The notes: generated by a model from the letters alone, not told the origin. A stretch of 64,000 nt of DNA from Pseudomonadota bacterium (GCA_018241995.1 JAFECT010000012.1:41025-105024), one strand, 5' to 3'; positions 49,092 to 58,729 are shown, counted from the stretch's first letter. A program made the numbers and translations.

Positions 49092-50372
49092 TTAGCCAAT
49101 GTGGGTGATCCCGCGCATGTAGGGCTGGAGCACCGTCGGCACCGCGATGCGGCCGTCCTCTTCCTGATAGTTCTCCATCACCGCTACCAGGGTGCGGCCG
49201 ACGGCGAGGCCCGAGCCGTTCAGGGTGTGCACGAAGCGCGTGCCCTTCTCCCCGGTCTTGCGGCAGCGCGCATCCATGCGCCGGGCCTGGAAGTCGCCGC
49301 AGTTCGAGCAGGACGAGATTTCCCGATAGGTGTTCTGCGACGGCAGCCAGACCTCCAGGTCGTAGGTCTTCCTGGCCGAGAACCCCATGTCGCCGGTGCA
49401 CAGCAGCATGACGCGATAGGGCAGTTCTAGGCGCTTCAGCACCTCCTCGGCGCAAGCAACCATGCGCTGGTGCTCGTTCTCGGACTCCTCCGGCGTGGTG
49501 ATCGAGACCAGCTCGACCTTGGAGAACTGATGCTGGCGGATCATGCCGCGCGTATCGCGCCCGGCCGAGCCCGCTTCCGCGCGGAAGCAGGGCGTCAGCG
49601 CCGTCAGGCGCAGCGGCAGCTCTTCCTCCGCGGTGATCTGCTCGCGCACCAGATTGGTCAGGGAGACTTCGGCGGTGGGGATCAGCCAGCGACCGTCGGT
49701 CGTGTGGAACAGGTCCTCGGCGAACTTCGGCAGCTGACCCGTGCCGAACATGGCGTCGTCGCGCACCATCAGGGGCGGCGAGACCTCGCGGTAGCCGTGC
49801 TCGCCCGTCTGCAGGTCCAGCATGAACTGGCCGATGGCGCGCTCCAGCCGCGCCAAGCCCGACTGCAGCACCACGAAACGGCTGCCCGACATGCGCGCCG
49901 CCGCCTCGAAGTCCATCATGCCCAGGCCTTCGCCCAGGTCGACGTGGTCGCGCGGATTGTTGATCAGCCGCGGCTCGCCCCAGCCGCCCTGCTTGACGTT
50001 GCCGGTCTCGTCCGGGCCTGCGGGCACATCGTCGGCCGGCAGGTTCGGCAGGGCCGCCAGCCGCTCGCGCAGCTGGGCGCCCAACGCGTGCTCGGCTTCC
50101 GAAAACTCGGCGATGACGCCTTTCAGGCTCTCGACCTCGGCCATCAGGCGCTGGGCCTCGGCCTCGTCCTTCCTGGCCTTGGCCTGGCCGATCAGCTTGG
50201 AGGCCTCATTCCTGCGGGCCTGGGCCTCCTGGAAGCCGGTCTGGGCGGCGCGCAGGCGCTTGTCCAGGTCAAGCAGGGCGTCGACCGTCGCCAGGGCGTC
50301 GTCCGCGCCGCGGGACGACCAGCCGCGCACGAAGGCGGCGGCGTCGTCACGGATGGCTCGGATGTCGTGCAT
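49092..50372 (-). CDS. serS: Seryl-tRNA synthetase
   Basis: A 426-residue class II synthetase that charges tRNA-Ser and tRNA-Sec. N-terminal coiled-coil arm residues 1-105 ([20 protein letters not shown], then the long helical hairpin). Catalytic motifs: [18 protein letters not shown] (motif 1 area), [20 protein letters not shown] (motif 2), and [20 protein letters not shown] (motif 3). Complete. It begins the serS-surE-pcm run. The 171-bp gap upstream is shared with the divergent Nramp gene and holds a small hairpin at 50426-50446. Confidence 0.97.
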   Translation of the reverse strand: MHDIRAIRDDAAAFVRGWSSRGADDALATVDALLDLDKRLRAAQTGFQEAQARRNEASKLIGQAKARKDEAEAQRLMAEVESLKGVIAEFSEAEHALGAQLRERLAALPNLPADDVPAGPDETGNVKQGGWGEPRLINNPRDHVDLGEGLGMMDFEAAARMSGSRFVVLQSGLARLERAIGQFMLDLQTGEHGYREVSPPLMVRDDAMFGTGQLPKFAEDLFHTTDGRWLIPTAEVSLTNLVREQITAEEELPLRLTALTPCFRAEAGSAGRDTRGMIRQHQFSKVELVSITTPEESENEHQRMVACAEEVLKRLELPYRVMLLCTGDMGFSARKTYDLEVWLPSQNTYREISSCSNCGDFQARRMDARCRKTGEKGTRFVHTLNGSGLAVGRTLVAVMENYQEEDGRIAVPTVLQPYMRGITHIG

Positions 50373-50543
50373 GGCTCTCAGGTCCAAAGGAAATGAAGCG
50401 GGCTGTTTAAGGCGCGTCGGGCGCGGCGGGAAGGTGTCTTTCCCGCGCTTCGTGCGTTTGAACCCCACCTGCGGCGCCACGGTTGCGGTCGGCCGCCATT
50501 GCTGGGCACTCTCGCCCATGCAGCCAAGCGTCGGAGCCTCGCG

Positions 50544-51818
50544 GTGAAGAACCCGGTCCATCCCCGTCACCTGACGCTCGTGCAGTCGCTCGGGCCTGGC
50601 ATCATCACCGGCGCCGCCGACGACGATCCCTCCGGCATCGCCACCTACGCCCAGGCCGGGGCGCAGTTCCGGCTGAACATGCTGTGGACGGTGGTGCTGA
50701 CCTTCCCCCTGATGGTGGCGATCCAGTCGGTCGCTGCGCGGATCGGACGGGTGACGGGCAAGGGTCTGGCCGCCAACATCAAGGGGGTCTTCCCCGCCTG
50801 GGTGCTGATCGTGCTGGTCCTGGGCGTGGTCGTGGCCAACGTCATCAACATCGGCGCGGACCTTTCGGCCATGGCCGAGGCCACGCGCCTGATCCTGCCC
50901 GAGCCGGTCGCGCACTTTTACGTCATCGCCTTCGCCCTGCTGTCGCTGGGGCTGGAGGTGCTGCTGCCCTACAAGTCCTACGTCCGCATCCTGAAATGGC
51001 TGACCCTCGCGCTCCTGGCCTATGTGGCGGTGGCCTTCGCGGTGAAGGTCCCCTGGACCCAGGTGGCGATCCGCACGGTCCTGCCGCAACTCAGCATCGA
51101 CAAGGACTCCATCACCATGGTGGTGGCCATCTTCGGCACCACCATCAGCCCCTACCTATTCTTCTGGCAGAGCTCGCAGGAGGTCGAGGAGATCGAGGCC
51201 CACGACGACGAGGAGCCGCTGCAGAAGCACCCGGACGAGGCGCCGGAGCAACTGCACCGCATCCGCCTCGATACCGTGATGGGCATGCTGTTCTCCAACG
51301 CCGTGGCCTTCTTCATCATCCTGTCGACGGCCGTGACGCTGGGCGTCCACGGGATGACCGAGATCAAGAGCGCGGCCCAGGCGGCCACGGCGCTGCGGCC
51401 CATCGCCGGCGACTTCGCCTTCTCGCTGTTCGCGCTGGGCATCATCGGCACGGGCCTGCTCGCCCTGCCCGTGCTTGCCGGATCGGCGGCCTATGCGGTG
51501 GCCGAGGCGCTCGGCTGGAAGTCGGGCCTGGCGCGCAAGTTCAAGGAGGCGGTCGGCTTCTATTCGGTGATGACGCTCGCCACCATCGTGGGCGTGGGCC
51601 TGGATTTCACCGCCATCGACCCGTTCGAGGCGCTGGTCGGCGCAGCCGTCGTCAACGGCGTCGTGGCGCCCCTGATCATGGTCGCGGCCATGCTGGTGGC
51701 CCAGAAGAAGAGCGTGATGGGCGAGTTCACCGTGGGCAGGCTGCAGGGCTTCTTCGGCTGGGCGGCGACGGCGGTGATGGGCGTGGCCGCGATCGCGCTG
51801 ATCGTGGTGAGCGTCTAG
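50544..51818 (+). CDS. Nramp-family transporter with atypical metal site
   Basis: A 424-residue inner-membrane protein with about 11 helices, of the Nramp fold. The helix-1 motif is [17 protein letters not shown] (Asp28-Pro-Ser-Gly31), where canonical Mn/Fe Nramps have DPGN. The helix-6 motif is [18 protein letters not shown] (Ser202-Pro-Tyr204) instead of the canonical MPH. Two of the residues that coordinate Mn are thus absent, so the ion may be different (Mg, or no metal). A strongly acidic loop ([20 protein letters not shown]) follows helix 6. I used the GTG at 50544; an earlier ATG at 50499 is possible. Convergent 4-bp overlap with tatC. Confidence 0.87.
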   Translation: MKNPVHPRHLTLVQSLGPGIITGAADDDPSGIATYAQAGAQFRLNMLWTVVLTFPLMVAIQSVAARIGRVTGKGLAANIKGVFPAWVLIVLVLGVVVANVINIGADLSAMAEATRLILPEPVAHFYVIAFALLSLGLEVLLPYKSYVRILKWLTLALLAYVAVAFAVKVPWTQVAIRTVLPQLSIDKDSITMVVAIFGTTISPYLFFWQSSQEVEEIEAHDDEEPLQKHPDEAPEQLHRIRLDTVMGMLFSNAVAFFIILSTAVTLGVHGMTEIKSAAQAATALRPIAGDFAFSLFALGIIGTGLLALPVLAGSAAYAVAEALGWKSGLARKFKEAVGFYSVMTLATIVGVGLDFTAIDPFEALVGAAVVNGVVAPLIMVAAMLVAQKKSVMGEFTVGRLQGFFGWAATAVMGVAAIALIVVSV

Positions 51819-52699
51819 AGCTCGACGCCCGCCGCCGCATCCTCGCGCTTACGCCTGAGCTCGATCAGCCGCACGCACCAGATCGACACCTCGTAGAGGC
51901 CGTAGATCGGCACGGCGAGGAGGAACGGGCTGATCATGTCCGGCGGGGTGACGATGGCCGCGACGATAACGATGCCGACGATAGCGTAGCGGCGCCCCTT
52001 GGACAGGGCCTCGGCCGAAATCAGTCCCGCCTGCCCCGCCAGGGTCAGCACCACCGGCAGCTGGAAGCACAGGCCGAAACCGAGCAGGAGCTTGGTCACC
52101 AGGTCCAGGTACTCGCCGATGCGGGGCAACAGCTCGACGGTGACGTTGGCGGTCAGCTGCTGCTGGCTGAGCGAGAAGCCCAGAACGAACGGCAGCATGA
52201 TGAAATAGACCATGGCCGCGCCCATCACGAACAGGATGGGGGCCGCGATCAGGAACGGCAGGAACGCCATGCGCTCACGCCGGTAGAGCCCCGGCGCGAC
52301 AAAGCGGTAGAGCTGCCAGGCCAGCACCGGGAACGCCAGCACGATGCCGGTGAAGACCGCCACCTTCATCCGTGTGAAGATCACTTCCAGCACAGCATTG
52401 GAAATCAGTTTGGCGTGGCTCTGAATATGAAGAGACCCAGGATTAGTCATGGCGATCAGCAGTTCGAAGGGACCTGCGGCCTCGCCTTTTTTCTTGTGCA
52501 GGTCGATCACTGCCTGAGCCACGTCGAGCGGATGCACCAGCAGCGCCAAAATCTCCTTCGAAGCAAACCAGCCTATGAAGACGCCAATCGCGACAGCAAA
52601 CGCAGACACGATCAGGCGGCTGCGCAGCTCGATCAGGTGCTCCATCAAGGGAGCGCGCGAGGCCTCGATGTCGGCTTCGTCGGGGTGGAGGTCGCTCAC
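51815..52699 (-). CDS. tatC: Sec-independent protein translocase TatC
   Basis: A 294-residue six-helix TatC, the receptor for twin-arginine signals. APLMEHLIELRSRLIVSAFA at the N-terminus is the diagnostic EHLxELRxR region; MKVAVFTGIVLAFPVLAWQL and YRFVAPGLYRRERMAFLPFL are the next conserved blocks. An extra insert (KKKGEAAGPFELLIAM) lies in the first periplasmic loop. GTG start overlapping the tatB stop (GTGA), so tatB and tatC are coupled. The C-terminus is cytosolic and charged ([15 protein letters not shown]). Confidence 0.97.
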   Translation of the reverse strand: MSDLHPDEADIEASRAPLMEHLIELRSRLIVSAFAVAIGVFIGWFASKEILALLVHPLDVAQAVIDLHKKKGEAAGPFELLIAMTNPGSLHIQSHAKLISNAVLEVIFTRMKVAVFTGIVLAFPVLAWQLYRFVAPGLYRRERMAFLPFLIAAPILFVMGAAMVYFIMLPFVLGFSLSQQQLTANVTVELLPRIGEYLDLVTKLLLGFGLCFQLPVVLTLAGQAGLISAEALSKGRRYAIVGIVIVAAIVTPPDMISPFLLAVPIYGLYEVSIWCVRLIELRRKREDAAAGVEL

Positions 52700-53220
52700 G
52701 CCTTGGCCTTCCGCGTACGCTTCGCCGGACCCAGGCCCATGCGTTCGGAGACGGCGTCGGCGTCATGGCCGGCCGAGGCTGCGGCGACGGACTTGCGCGG
52801 CTTCGCGGCCGCCTTGGGCGCGGCCTTCTTGGCGGCGGCAGGCTTGGACGCGCGCTTGGGGCGCGGCGCGGCCAGGGCCTCATCGGGCGCGGACAGGGCC
52901 GCGGGCTCCGCATAGACCTGGGGCGTGTGGGTGTCGTTCAGGTGGGCGCCGATCTCGCGGAAGTGCTCTTCCAGTTCAGGCCCCAGCGGCCGGGCGGCGG
53001 TGTTGCGCAGCGCCTCGACCTCCTTGCGCAGCTCGTCCAGCTCGGACTGGCGCGCCAGCTCGTCGAAGCTGTTGCGGAACTCCTGCGCCATGCCGCGGAT
53101 CTTGGCGGTGAAGCGACCCAGCTTGCGCAGGAAGATCGGCAGGTCTTTCGGCCCGATCACCACCAGGGCGATCAGCGCGACCACGACGATCTCAAGACCG
53201 CCCATTCCTCCCGGCAGCAT
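52696..53220 (-). CDS. tatB: Sec-independent protein translocase TatB
   Basis: A 174-residue TatB. One short membrane helix (GGLEIVVVALIALVVIGPKD, with the GPKDLP hinge), an amphipathic helix (FLRKLGRFTAKIRGMAQEFR) and a Lys/Ala/Pro-rich tail (ASKPAAAKKAAPKAAAKPRK). It binds TatC and passes substrates to TatA. It starts 50 bp after the tatA stop and overlaps tatC. Confidence 0.95.
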   Translation of the reverse strand: MLPGGMGGLEIVVVALIALVVIGPKDLPIFLRKLGRFTAKIRGMAQEFRNSFDELARQSELDELRKEVEALRNTAARPLGPELEEHFREIGAHLNDTHTPQVYAEPAALSAPDEALAAPRPKRASKPAAAKKAAPKAAAKPRKSVAAASAGHDADAVSERMGLGPAKRTRKAKA

Positions 53221-53270
53221 CGGGGACCCCTCCTAAACCTGAAACGACGGCTTCGCGCAGCGCACGGCCG

Positions 53271-53486
53271 TCAGCGCTTCAGGTCTTCCTTTTCCGCGTC
53301 GGTGCGCGGCAGGGGCGAGGTGGGGGTGTCGCTCTTGGGCTGGTCCTCGTCCTTGATGCCGTCCTTGAACGCCTTCACGCCCTTGGCCGCATCGCCCATG
53401 AGGGCGGACAGCTTACCGCGGCCGCCGAACACGAGCAGGAGCACCGCGCCGATGAGCAACAGGTGCCAGATGCTGAAACTGCCCAT
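53271..53486 (-). CDS. tatA: Sec-independent protein translocase TatA
   Basis: A 71-residue TatA that forms the pore-like oligomer of the Tat system. [20 protein letters not shown] is the membrane helix, [20 protein letters not shown] the amphipathic helix, then an acidic tail [13 protein letters not shown] chose the ATG at 53486; the extension above it is not TatA-like. First of tatABC, downstream of scpAB and a possible 35-residue gene. Confidence 0.95.
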   Translation of the reverse strand: MGSFSIWHLLLIGAVLLLVFGGRGKLSALMGDAAKGVKAFKDGIKDEDQPKSDTPTSPLPRTDAEKEDLKR

Positions 53487-53620
53487 CGAAATCTCCTCAA
53501 GGCGCGCGTGGGAGCGCGCGCCGCAATCAGTGTCGGCGCACATATAGGCGCAACGGCGCCCGCGCGCCAAGGAACCCGATGAAAGACAGCATGTCGCGCT
53601 TCAACTGCGCGATGGCGCGC

Positions 53621-53728
53621 TTAGCGGCGCAGCAGGTCGGCCGGGTACTCAAAGCCCGGCAGGGGCATGGACCAGAAGGCGCGCCACGCGCGCCAGCCGT
53701 CCGCCACATGATGGAAAAGCCCAGTCAT
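53621..53728 (-). CDS. Possible 35-residue small protein
   Basis: A short frame in the otherwise empty 295-bp gap between scpB and tatA: MTGLFHHVADGWRAWRAFWS continuing MPLPGFEYPADLLRR, then a stop. Rich in Trp and aromatic residues, with an amphipathic-helix look that would suit membrane association, and with coding-like third positions. No clear ribosome-binding site. The rest of the gap (53487-53620 and 53729-53781) shows no feature. Function unknown; it may be chance. Confidence 0.42.
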   Translation of the reverse strand: MTGLFHHVADGWRAWRAFWSMPLPGFEYPADLLRR

Positions 53729-53781
53729 GCGCGAAGCTTAGCCGAGAGACCTTAAGAAATTTCCCTACGCCGAATCCCTCT

Positions 53782-54450
53782 TCAGGGCTTCTCGGCCTCG
53801 CCGAGGTAGTCCTGGTGGAACTCAGGCGTGTCGTGCTCCAGGTCGTCGAGCAGATCGGCGTCCGCGTGGGCGCCCGAGGGATCGGGCACCTCGAATCCGG
53901 CCGGGGCGCTCATGTCGAGCAGGCCCGCGGCGCGCATTTCCGCCGCGCCCGGCATGTCGGCCAGGCTCGGCAGGCTGAAATGCTCCAGGAACTGGTCGGT
54001 GGTGCCGTAGGTGACCGGCCGTCCGGGCGTGCGCCGACGCCCGCGCAGGCGCACGAAGCCCATCTCCAGCAGCACATCGAGCGTGCCCTTCGACAGGCTG
54101 ACGCCGCGCACCGATTCGATCTCGGCGCGGGTGACCGGCTGGTGATAGGCGATGATGGCCAGGGTCTCGAGCGCGGCCTTGGACAGACGGCGCGGGTCCT
54201 CACGCTCCTCGGTCATCAGCGACGCCAGGTCCGCCGCCGTGCGGAAGCGCCAGCGGTCGGCCACGCATTCCAGCTCCACGCCCCGGCCGGCGTAGCGGGC
54301 GCGAAGAGCGGCGATGGCCTTGCCCACGTCGGCGCCCTCGGGCAGGCGCTCGGCCAGGTCGCCCACGCTCATGGGGCCTGAGGCCGCGAACAGCAGGGCC
54401 TCGACCATGCGTTCGACGGGGGTGATCTGGTGGGAGGATTCCGGGCTCAC
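53782..54450 (-). CDS. scpB: Segregation and condensation protein B
   Basis: A 222-residue ScpB, the winged-helix kleisin partner in the SMC-ScpAB condensin complex. RMVEALLFAASGPMSVGDLA at the start, YHQPVTRAEIESVRGVSLSK and PGRPVTYGTTDQFLEHFSL are diagnostic. The C-terminal 55 residues are acidic and poorly conserved. GTG start overlapping the scpA stop (GTGA), so the two are translated together. Confidence 0.96.
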   Translation of the reverse strand: MSPESSHQITPVERMVEALLFAASGPMSVGDLAERLPEGADVGKAIAALRARYAGRGVELECVADRWRFRTAADLASLMTEEREDPRRLSKAALETLAIIAYHQPVTRAEIESVRGVSLSKGTLDVLLEMGFVRLRGRRRTPGRPVTYGTTDQFLEHFSLPSLADMPGAAEMRAAGLLDMSAPAGFEVPDPSGAHADADLLDDLEHDTPEFHQDYLGEAEKP

Positions 54451-55271
54451 GGCGTCAGCTCCAGCGGCTGGCCCACCTCGCGCCGGCGCAGGAACAGGTC
54501 GGCGAAGTGCTCCAGCTGCCTGGCCTCCATCATGCCTTCCTTGACCAGCTCCAGGCTGGCCGAGAGAGTCGAAGCCACATAGGAGGCCTGGGTCGGGCCG
54601 TCCTCGTCGTCGGCGACCGGCGCCACACGCTCCAGCACCGTCCAGCTGCGCAGCTGGGGCAACATGTCCTTCAGGCGGTTGCGGGCGTCGTCCAGCTGGT
54701 AAGCCTCGACCCGTTGGCCGGGATTGTACTGCTTGCGGACCTCGCGTTTGCGCTGGGTCACATAGGCCGCCATCAACTCATAGAGGCTGGCCTCGATGCG
54801 CGAGGACGGGACCACCACCAGAGCCTCAGGGTCGCCGCGGGTGAAGACGTCGCGGTTCAGCTGGGGCCGGGTCTTCAGCGCCTCGACCGCATTGCGCATG
54901 GCCTCCAGCTTCATCAGGCGGAAGGCCAGCTGGGCGGCGATCTCCTCGGCCGGCGGCTCGTCGCCCTGCTTGCGCTCAGGCTTGGGCAGTAGCAGGCGCG
55001 ATTTCAGATAGGCCAGCCACGAGGCCATCACCAGATAATCGGCCGCCAGCGAGAACCGCCGGCGTCGCGCCTCGTGCACGAAGGCCAGATACTGCTCGGC
55101 CAGCTTGGTGATCGACAGCTTCAGCAGGTCCACCTTCTGGGTGCGCGCCAGCGCCAGCAGCACGTGCAGCGGGCCTTCGTAGCCGTCGATATCGACGACC
55201 AGCGCCTCACCCTCGTCGGCCGCGTTGGTGGCGGCCTCGAAATCCAGATTGGGCTGGAAGGCTTCGGTCAT
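54447..55271 (-). CDS. scpA: Segregation and condensation protein A
   Basis: A 274-residue ScpA kleisin that bridges the SMC heads. VVDIDGYEGPLHVLLALART, then KVDLLKLSITKLAEQYLAFV, DYLVMASWLAYLKSRLLLPK and a C-terminal winged helix (TLSASLELVKEGMMEARQLE) match the family. I chose the ATG at 55271; anything further upstream runs into the palindromic repeat. The repeat separates it from nagZ. Confidence 0.96.
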   Translation of the reverse strand: MTEAFQPNLDFEAATNAADEGEALVVDIDGYEGPLHVLLALARTQKVDLLKLSITKLAEQYLAFVHEARRRRFSLAADYLVMASWLAYLKSRLLLPKPERKQGDEPPAEEIAAQLAFRLMKLEAMRNAVEALKTRPQLNRDVFTRGDPEALVVVPSSRIEASLYELMAAYVTQRKREVRKQYNPGQRVEAYQLDDARNRLKDMLPQLRSWTVLERVAPVADDEDGPTQASYVASTLSASLELVKEGMMEARQLEHFADLFLRRREVGQPLELTP

Positions 55272-55280
55272 GACGCTTCT

Positions 55281-55436
55281 CTCCTCCCTCGCCTGCGAGG
55301 GAGGGGGACCGCGCGTAGCGTGGTGGAGGGTGCGCGACTGGGCTGGCGGACTAGGTTCGCGGTTGAACCGGCGGCGGGCTTCACGCGCACCCTCCACCAC
55401 TTCGTGGTCCCCCTCCCTCGCGGGACGAGGGAGGAG
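55281..55436. repeat. MITE-like long palindromic intergenic repeat
   Basis: About 156 bp with two nearly complementary arms of 53-56 bp: 55281-55336 and 55384-55436, around a 47-bp centre. Each arm has its own inner hairpin (CCCTCGCCTGCGAGGG on the left; CCCTCGCGGGACGAGGG on the right) and the shared core GGTGGAGGGTGCGCG or its complement. It nearly fills the scpA-nagZ gap. No transposase. It resembles mobile intergenic palindromes spread in Caulobacterales genomes. Confidence 0.7.
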
Positions 55437-55455
55437 ATGATGGCGCGAACGCCGC

Positions 55456-56463
55456 TCATCTCCCGAACACCGCCTCGAAGCGCGCCCGGGTCGCCGCCTC
55501 GTCGAAGGGTTCCGGATCGCGTGGCAGGCGCGCCAGCGCCGCCTCGGCGCGGCGCTCGGCGTGACCCTTCAGCTTGCCGCAGCCTTCGACCACCCCTTCC
55601 ATCTCCTTGGGGTCGCCGTTGCAGTGCAGGACGATGTCGCAGCCGGCCTCGATGGCCCGCTCCGACCGCTCCGCGAAGCTGCCCGACAGGGCCTTCATCG
55701 ACACGTCGTCGGTCATCAGCAGGCCGTCGAAGCCGATTTCCTCACGGATCAGGCGGATGACCTTCTTCGACTGGGTGCCGGGGTGCTTGGGGTCGATGGC
55801 GGTGTAGACCACGTGCGCGGTCATCCCCAGCGGCATGTCGGAATTGGCGCGGAACGGCCTGAAGTCCACGGCTTCCAGCGTGGCGCGGTCCGCCTCGACC
55901 ACCGGCAGGTTCAGGTGGCTGTCGGCCATGGCGCGGCCGTGGCCGGGGATGTGCTTGATGATCGGCAGCACCCCGCCGGCCATCAGCCCCTCCGCCGCGG
56001 CCCGCCCGAGCCGCGCGACGATTTCGGGCTCCGCGCCATAGGCCCGGTCGCCGATCACGTCGTGGGCGCCCGGCTGGGCTACGTCCAGCACCGGCACGGC
56101 GTCGCAGTTGATGCCCACCCGGCGCAGATCCTCGGCCATCAGCCGCGCGCCGATGCGGGTCAGCTCGCGCTGCAGCAGCGGATCGCCCTGCCCCGCCTCA
56201 CCGTAGGCGCGGCCGGTCGGATACTTGGGCCAGTGCGGAGGACCCATGCGCTGCACCCGGCCGCCCTCCTGGTCGATCACCACCGGCGCGTCGTCGCGGC
56301 CCACGGTGGCGCGCAAGGCAGCGGTCAGGGCGCGGACCTGGTCCGGGCTTTCGACATTGCGCTTGAACAGCACGAAGCCCCAGGGCTTGGCGTCCTCGAA
56401 GAAGGCGCGCTCGGCCGGGGTCAGCTCAGGCCCCGAACAGCCCAGGATGCAGGCGCGTGTCAC
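55456..56463 (-). CDS. nagZ: Beta-N-acetylhexosaminidase NagZ
   Basis: A 335-residue family 3 glycosidase that removes GlcNAc from anhydro-muropeptides in peptidoglycan recycling. Motifs: VVIDQEGGRVQRMGPPHWPK, the catalytic loop IIKHIPGHGRAMADSHLNLP (His/Asp dyad of NagZ), and nucleophile region GLLMTDDVSMKALSG. Cytosolic. MTRACILGCSGPELTPAERA is a normal start. It lies 13 bp after the SPOR gene and before scpA. Confidence 0.96.
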   Translation of the reverse strand: MTRACILGCSGPELTPAERAFFEDAKPWGFVLFKRNVESPDQVRALTAALRATVGRDDAPVVIDQEGGRVQRMGPPHWPKYPTGRAYGEAGQGDPLLQRELTRIGARLMAEDLRRVGINCDAVPVLDVAQPGAHDVIGDRAYGAEPEIVARLGRAAAEGLMAGGVLPIIKHIPGHGRAMADSHLNLPVVEADRATLEAVDFRPFRANSDMPLGMTAHVVYTAIDPKHPGTQSKKVIRLIREEIGFDGLLMTDDVSMKALSGSFAERSERAIEAGCDIVLHCNGDPKEMEGVVEGCGKLKGHAERRAEAALARLPRDPEPFDEAATRARFEAVFGR

Positions 56464-56476
56464 AGCCGTTCCGAAC

Positions 56477-57304
56477 TCACTTCACGATGCAGGAGCGGCC
56501 GGCCGCCGTCAGCGCCGCGCAGAAGGCGTCCGCCGCGGGCTTGGAGTAGCCGGTGAAGGCGGTGCGGTAGAGGGTATGGCCGCCCTTCTCGACCGGCTCG
56601 ACGCGCTTGGCGTGGCCGGAGGCGAAGCGGGCGAAGCTCGCGCGCACCTTGGAGAACTCCTGATCGGCGATGGTCGGCGAGGAGAAGGCGCCGATCTGGA
56701 CCATGGCGGAGCCGGCGGAAACCGCGGCGTCCGGCGTCTTGGCGGCGGCGACCTTGGCCGGAGCCGGCGTCGCCTTGACCGGGCGCAGGGCGGCGTCGGC
56801 GGCGGCGGTCTTCAGCGGGGCGGCCTTGGGGGCCGCGGCCTGGGCCACCTTCACCGGCGGAGGGGCGATGGGCGGGGCGGCCGCGACCTGCACCGGCTGG
56901 GTCGGGGCGGCGCGAGGTGCGGTCGGCTCGACCACGACCGGTCTGGCGGCGACGCGCTGCTGCGGCTGTTCGGGATCGGGCGCGAAGTTCGGGGTCTGGG
57001 CGCTCGGGGCGTTCTTGTCAGTGACGTAGACGTCCAGGGGCTGGTCGGAGACCGGCTTGGCGTCCTCCACCGGCGGGGCGGTCTTGATCGAGGCCATGGA
57101 CTTGCCGACCGCGCGCGGCGGCTCGTTCGCGCCACGGACGCCGGACTGGTAGAACACGAACAGCGCACCCACCAGCACGGCCAGCACCACCACCGAGGCG
57201 ATCAGGGTGGTGGGCATGGGGCGGCGGCGCTGCGGCGAGCGCGCATCGAACGACAGGGGCTCGTCGGTGGGCGGCGTATAGGCGCCGCGATCGTAGTCGG
57301 ACAT
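56477..57304 (-). CDS. SPOR-domain membrane protein
   Basis: A 275-residue bitopic protein. A short cytosolic part (MSDYDRGAYTPPTDEPLSFD), one helix (TTLIASVVVLAVLVGALFVF), a 140-residue Ala/Pro/Val periplasmic linker, and a C-terminal SPOR domain from about residue 200 (SAMVQIGAFSSPTIADQEFS, ending DAFCAALTAAGRSCIVK). SPOR domains bind denuded glycan strands at the division septum. Its conserved place between dgt (or argS) and nagZ in alphaproteobacteria supports a role in septal wall work. Confidence 0.93.
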   Translation of the reverse strand: MSDYDRGAYTPPTDEPLSFDARSPQRRRPMPTTLIASVVVLAVLVGALFVFYQSGVRGANEPPRAVGKSMASIKTAPPVEDAKPVSDQPLDVYVTDKNAPSAQTPNFAPDPEQPQQRVAARPVVVEPTAPRAAPTQPVQVAAAPPIAPPPVKVAQAAAPKAAPLKTAAADAALRPVKATPAPAKVAAAKTPDAAVSAGSAMVQIGAFSSPTIADQEFSKVRASFARFASGHAKRVEPVEKGGHTLYRTAFTGYSKPAADAFCAALTAAGRSCIVK

Positions 57305-57439
57305 GCGAACCTCGATGGGCGCGAGCGGCGAGGAAGGCCGAATCGCCCTGAAAACGGTTTCAATCTAGCTGACGCCAAGGCCCCCCGGAACGCGACCGGA
57401 AGCCCCGCCTGTGGAAGACGTCGCCAGGCCCCTGCCCGC

Positions 57440-58642
57440 CTACACCCCGAGCTCCTCCTGCCCCACCTCCAGGTGGAACAGGCGCCGGTGCTCCCCGATC
57501 GCGAAACGGTCGGTCATGCCGGCGATATAGTCGCACACCACCCGAGCCCGCCCCGCTTGGTCGCGACCCTTCTGGCGCGCCTGCCATTCCGGCGGCAGGT
57601 TCTCGGGCTCGGCGTGAAATAGCTGGAACATGTCGGCGAGAATGCGGCGCGCCTGGCTGCGCATGCGGTTGACGCGCCAGTGGCGGTACATTCTTTCGAA
57701 GAGGAAGGCCCTGAGGCGCGACAGGTCCTCGAACATATCCTCGGAGAAGGCGACCAGCGCGCGCGGGGCCATCCGCACGTCTTCCGGCGTCACGATCCTG
57801 CCCTCGGCTACCCGGCGCCCGGTCTCGGCCATGACGTCGGCGATCATGGCGCCGATCATCCGCCTGACGGCCTCCAGCCGCACCATGCGGTCGTCGAGAT
57901 CGGGCCAGTCGCGCTTGGTCTCGCTGAGGATCGGCCCGATCAGGGGTACGTCCAGCAGATCCTTCACCGTGAACAGCCCGGCCTGCAGGCCGTCGTCCAC
58001 GTCGTGGTTGTTGTAGGCGATGTCGTCGGCGATGGCGCCGATCTGGGCCTCGGCCGAGGCATAGGTCGCGGGCCTCAGGTCGTGGTCGCGCGTATAGGCG
58101 GCGATGGCGATCCAGGCGGGCTCGTCCAGGCGGTCGGAGACGGGCCCGTTGTGCTTGACCACGCCCTCCAGGGTCTCCCAGGTCAGGTTCAGCCCGTCGA
58201 AGGTCGGGTAGCGCAACTCCAGCTCGGTCACCACGCGGAAGGTCTGGACGTTGTGGTCGAAGCCGCCGAACGGCTCCATCTGCCGGCGCAACTCATCCTC
58301 GCCCGCGTGGCCGAACGGCGGGTGGCCAAGGTCGTGGGCCAGGGCGACCGCCTCGGCCAGATCGTCGTCCAGCCCCATGGCGCGGGCCAGGGAGCGGGCG
58401 ATCTGGGCCACTTCCAGCGAGTGGGTCAGGCGGGTGCGATAATAGTCGCCCTCGTGCGCCACGAAGACCTGGCTCTTCTCCTTCAGGCGGCGGAAGGCGG
58501 TGGAATGGATGATGCGGTCGCGGTCGCGCGCGAACGGGTTGCGCGTGCGGCTGTCGGCCTCCGGATGGAAGCGCCCCTTCGAGCGCGCCGGATCCTCGGC
58601 GAAGCTGGCCCGCTTGGGCGATGGAAAGCTCGGGGCGTTCAA
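57440..58642 (-). CDS. dgt: Deoxyguanosinetriphosphate triphosphohydrolase-like protein
   Basis: A 400-residue HD-domain dNTP triphosphohydrolase. [59 protein letters not shown] (first His), and [20 protein letters not shown] (the HD pair) are all present, as is [19 protein letters not shown]. It controls dNTP pools. It is divergent from erpA across 87 bp and followed by the SPOR gene after 135 bp; the argS gene often seen in that gap in relatives is absent. Confidence 0.95.
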   Translation of the reverse strand: MNAPSFPSPKRASFAEDPARSKGRFHPEADSRTRNPFARDRDRIIHSTAFRRLKEKSQVFVAHEGDYYRTRLTHSLEVAQIARSLARAMGLDDDLAEAVALAHDLGHPPFGHAGEDELRRQMEPFGGFDHNVQTFRVVTELELRYPTFDGLNLTWETLEGVVKHNGPVSDRLDEPAWIAIAAYTRDHDLRPATYASAEAQIGAIADDIAYNNHDVDDGLQAGLFTVKDLLDVPLIGPILSETKRDWPDLDDRMVRLEAVRRMIGAMIADVMAETGRRVAEGRIVTPEDVRMAPRALVAFSEDMFEDLSRLRAFLFERMYRHWRVNRMRSQARRILADMFQLFHAEPENLPPEWQARQKGRDQAGRARVVCDYIAGMTDRFAIGEHRRLFHLEVGQEELGV

Positions 58643-58729
58643 GCGACCTCCGGACGGACCTTAAAGCGCAGGCCCTTTTCCGCCCGCGTGTGCGGCCTCA
58701 TATAGACCAAAGCGTGAGTTAAGAGAGTC

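Noticed and set aside
50426..50446. A seven-base-pair hairpin (GCGGGAA / TTCCCGC) between serS and the Nramp gene, considered as a metal riboswitch or leader.
   Set aside because: Too small and without the pattern of any metal riboswitch I know.
53527..53709. A 60-codon minus-strand frame overlapping the upstream region of tatA.
   Set aside because: Arg/Cys-rich shadow translation; the 35-codon frame in another phase at 53621-53728 has better composition.
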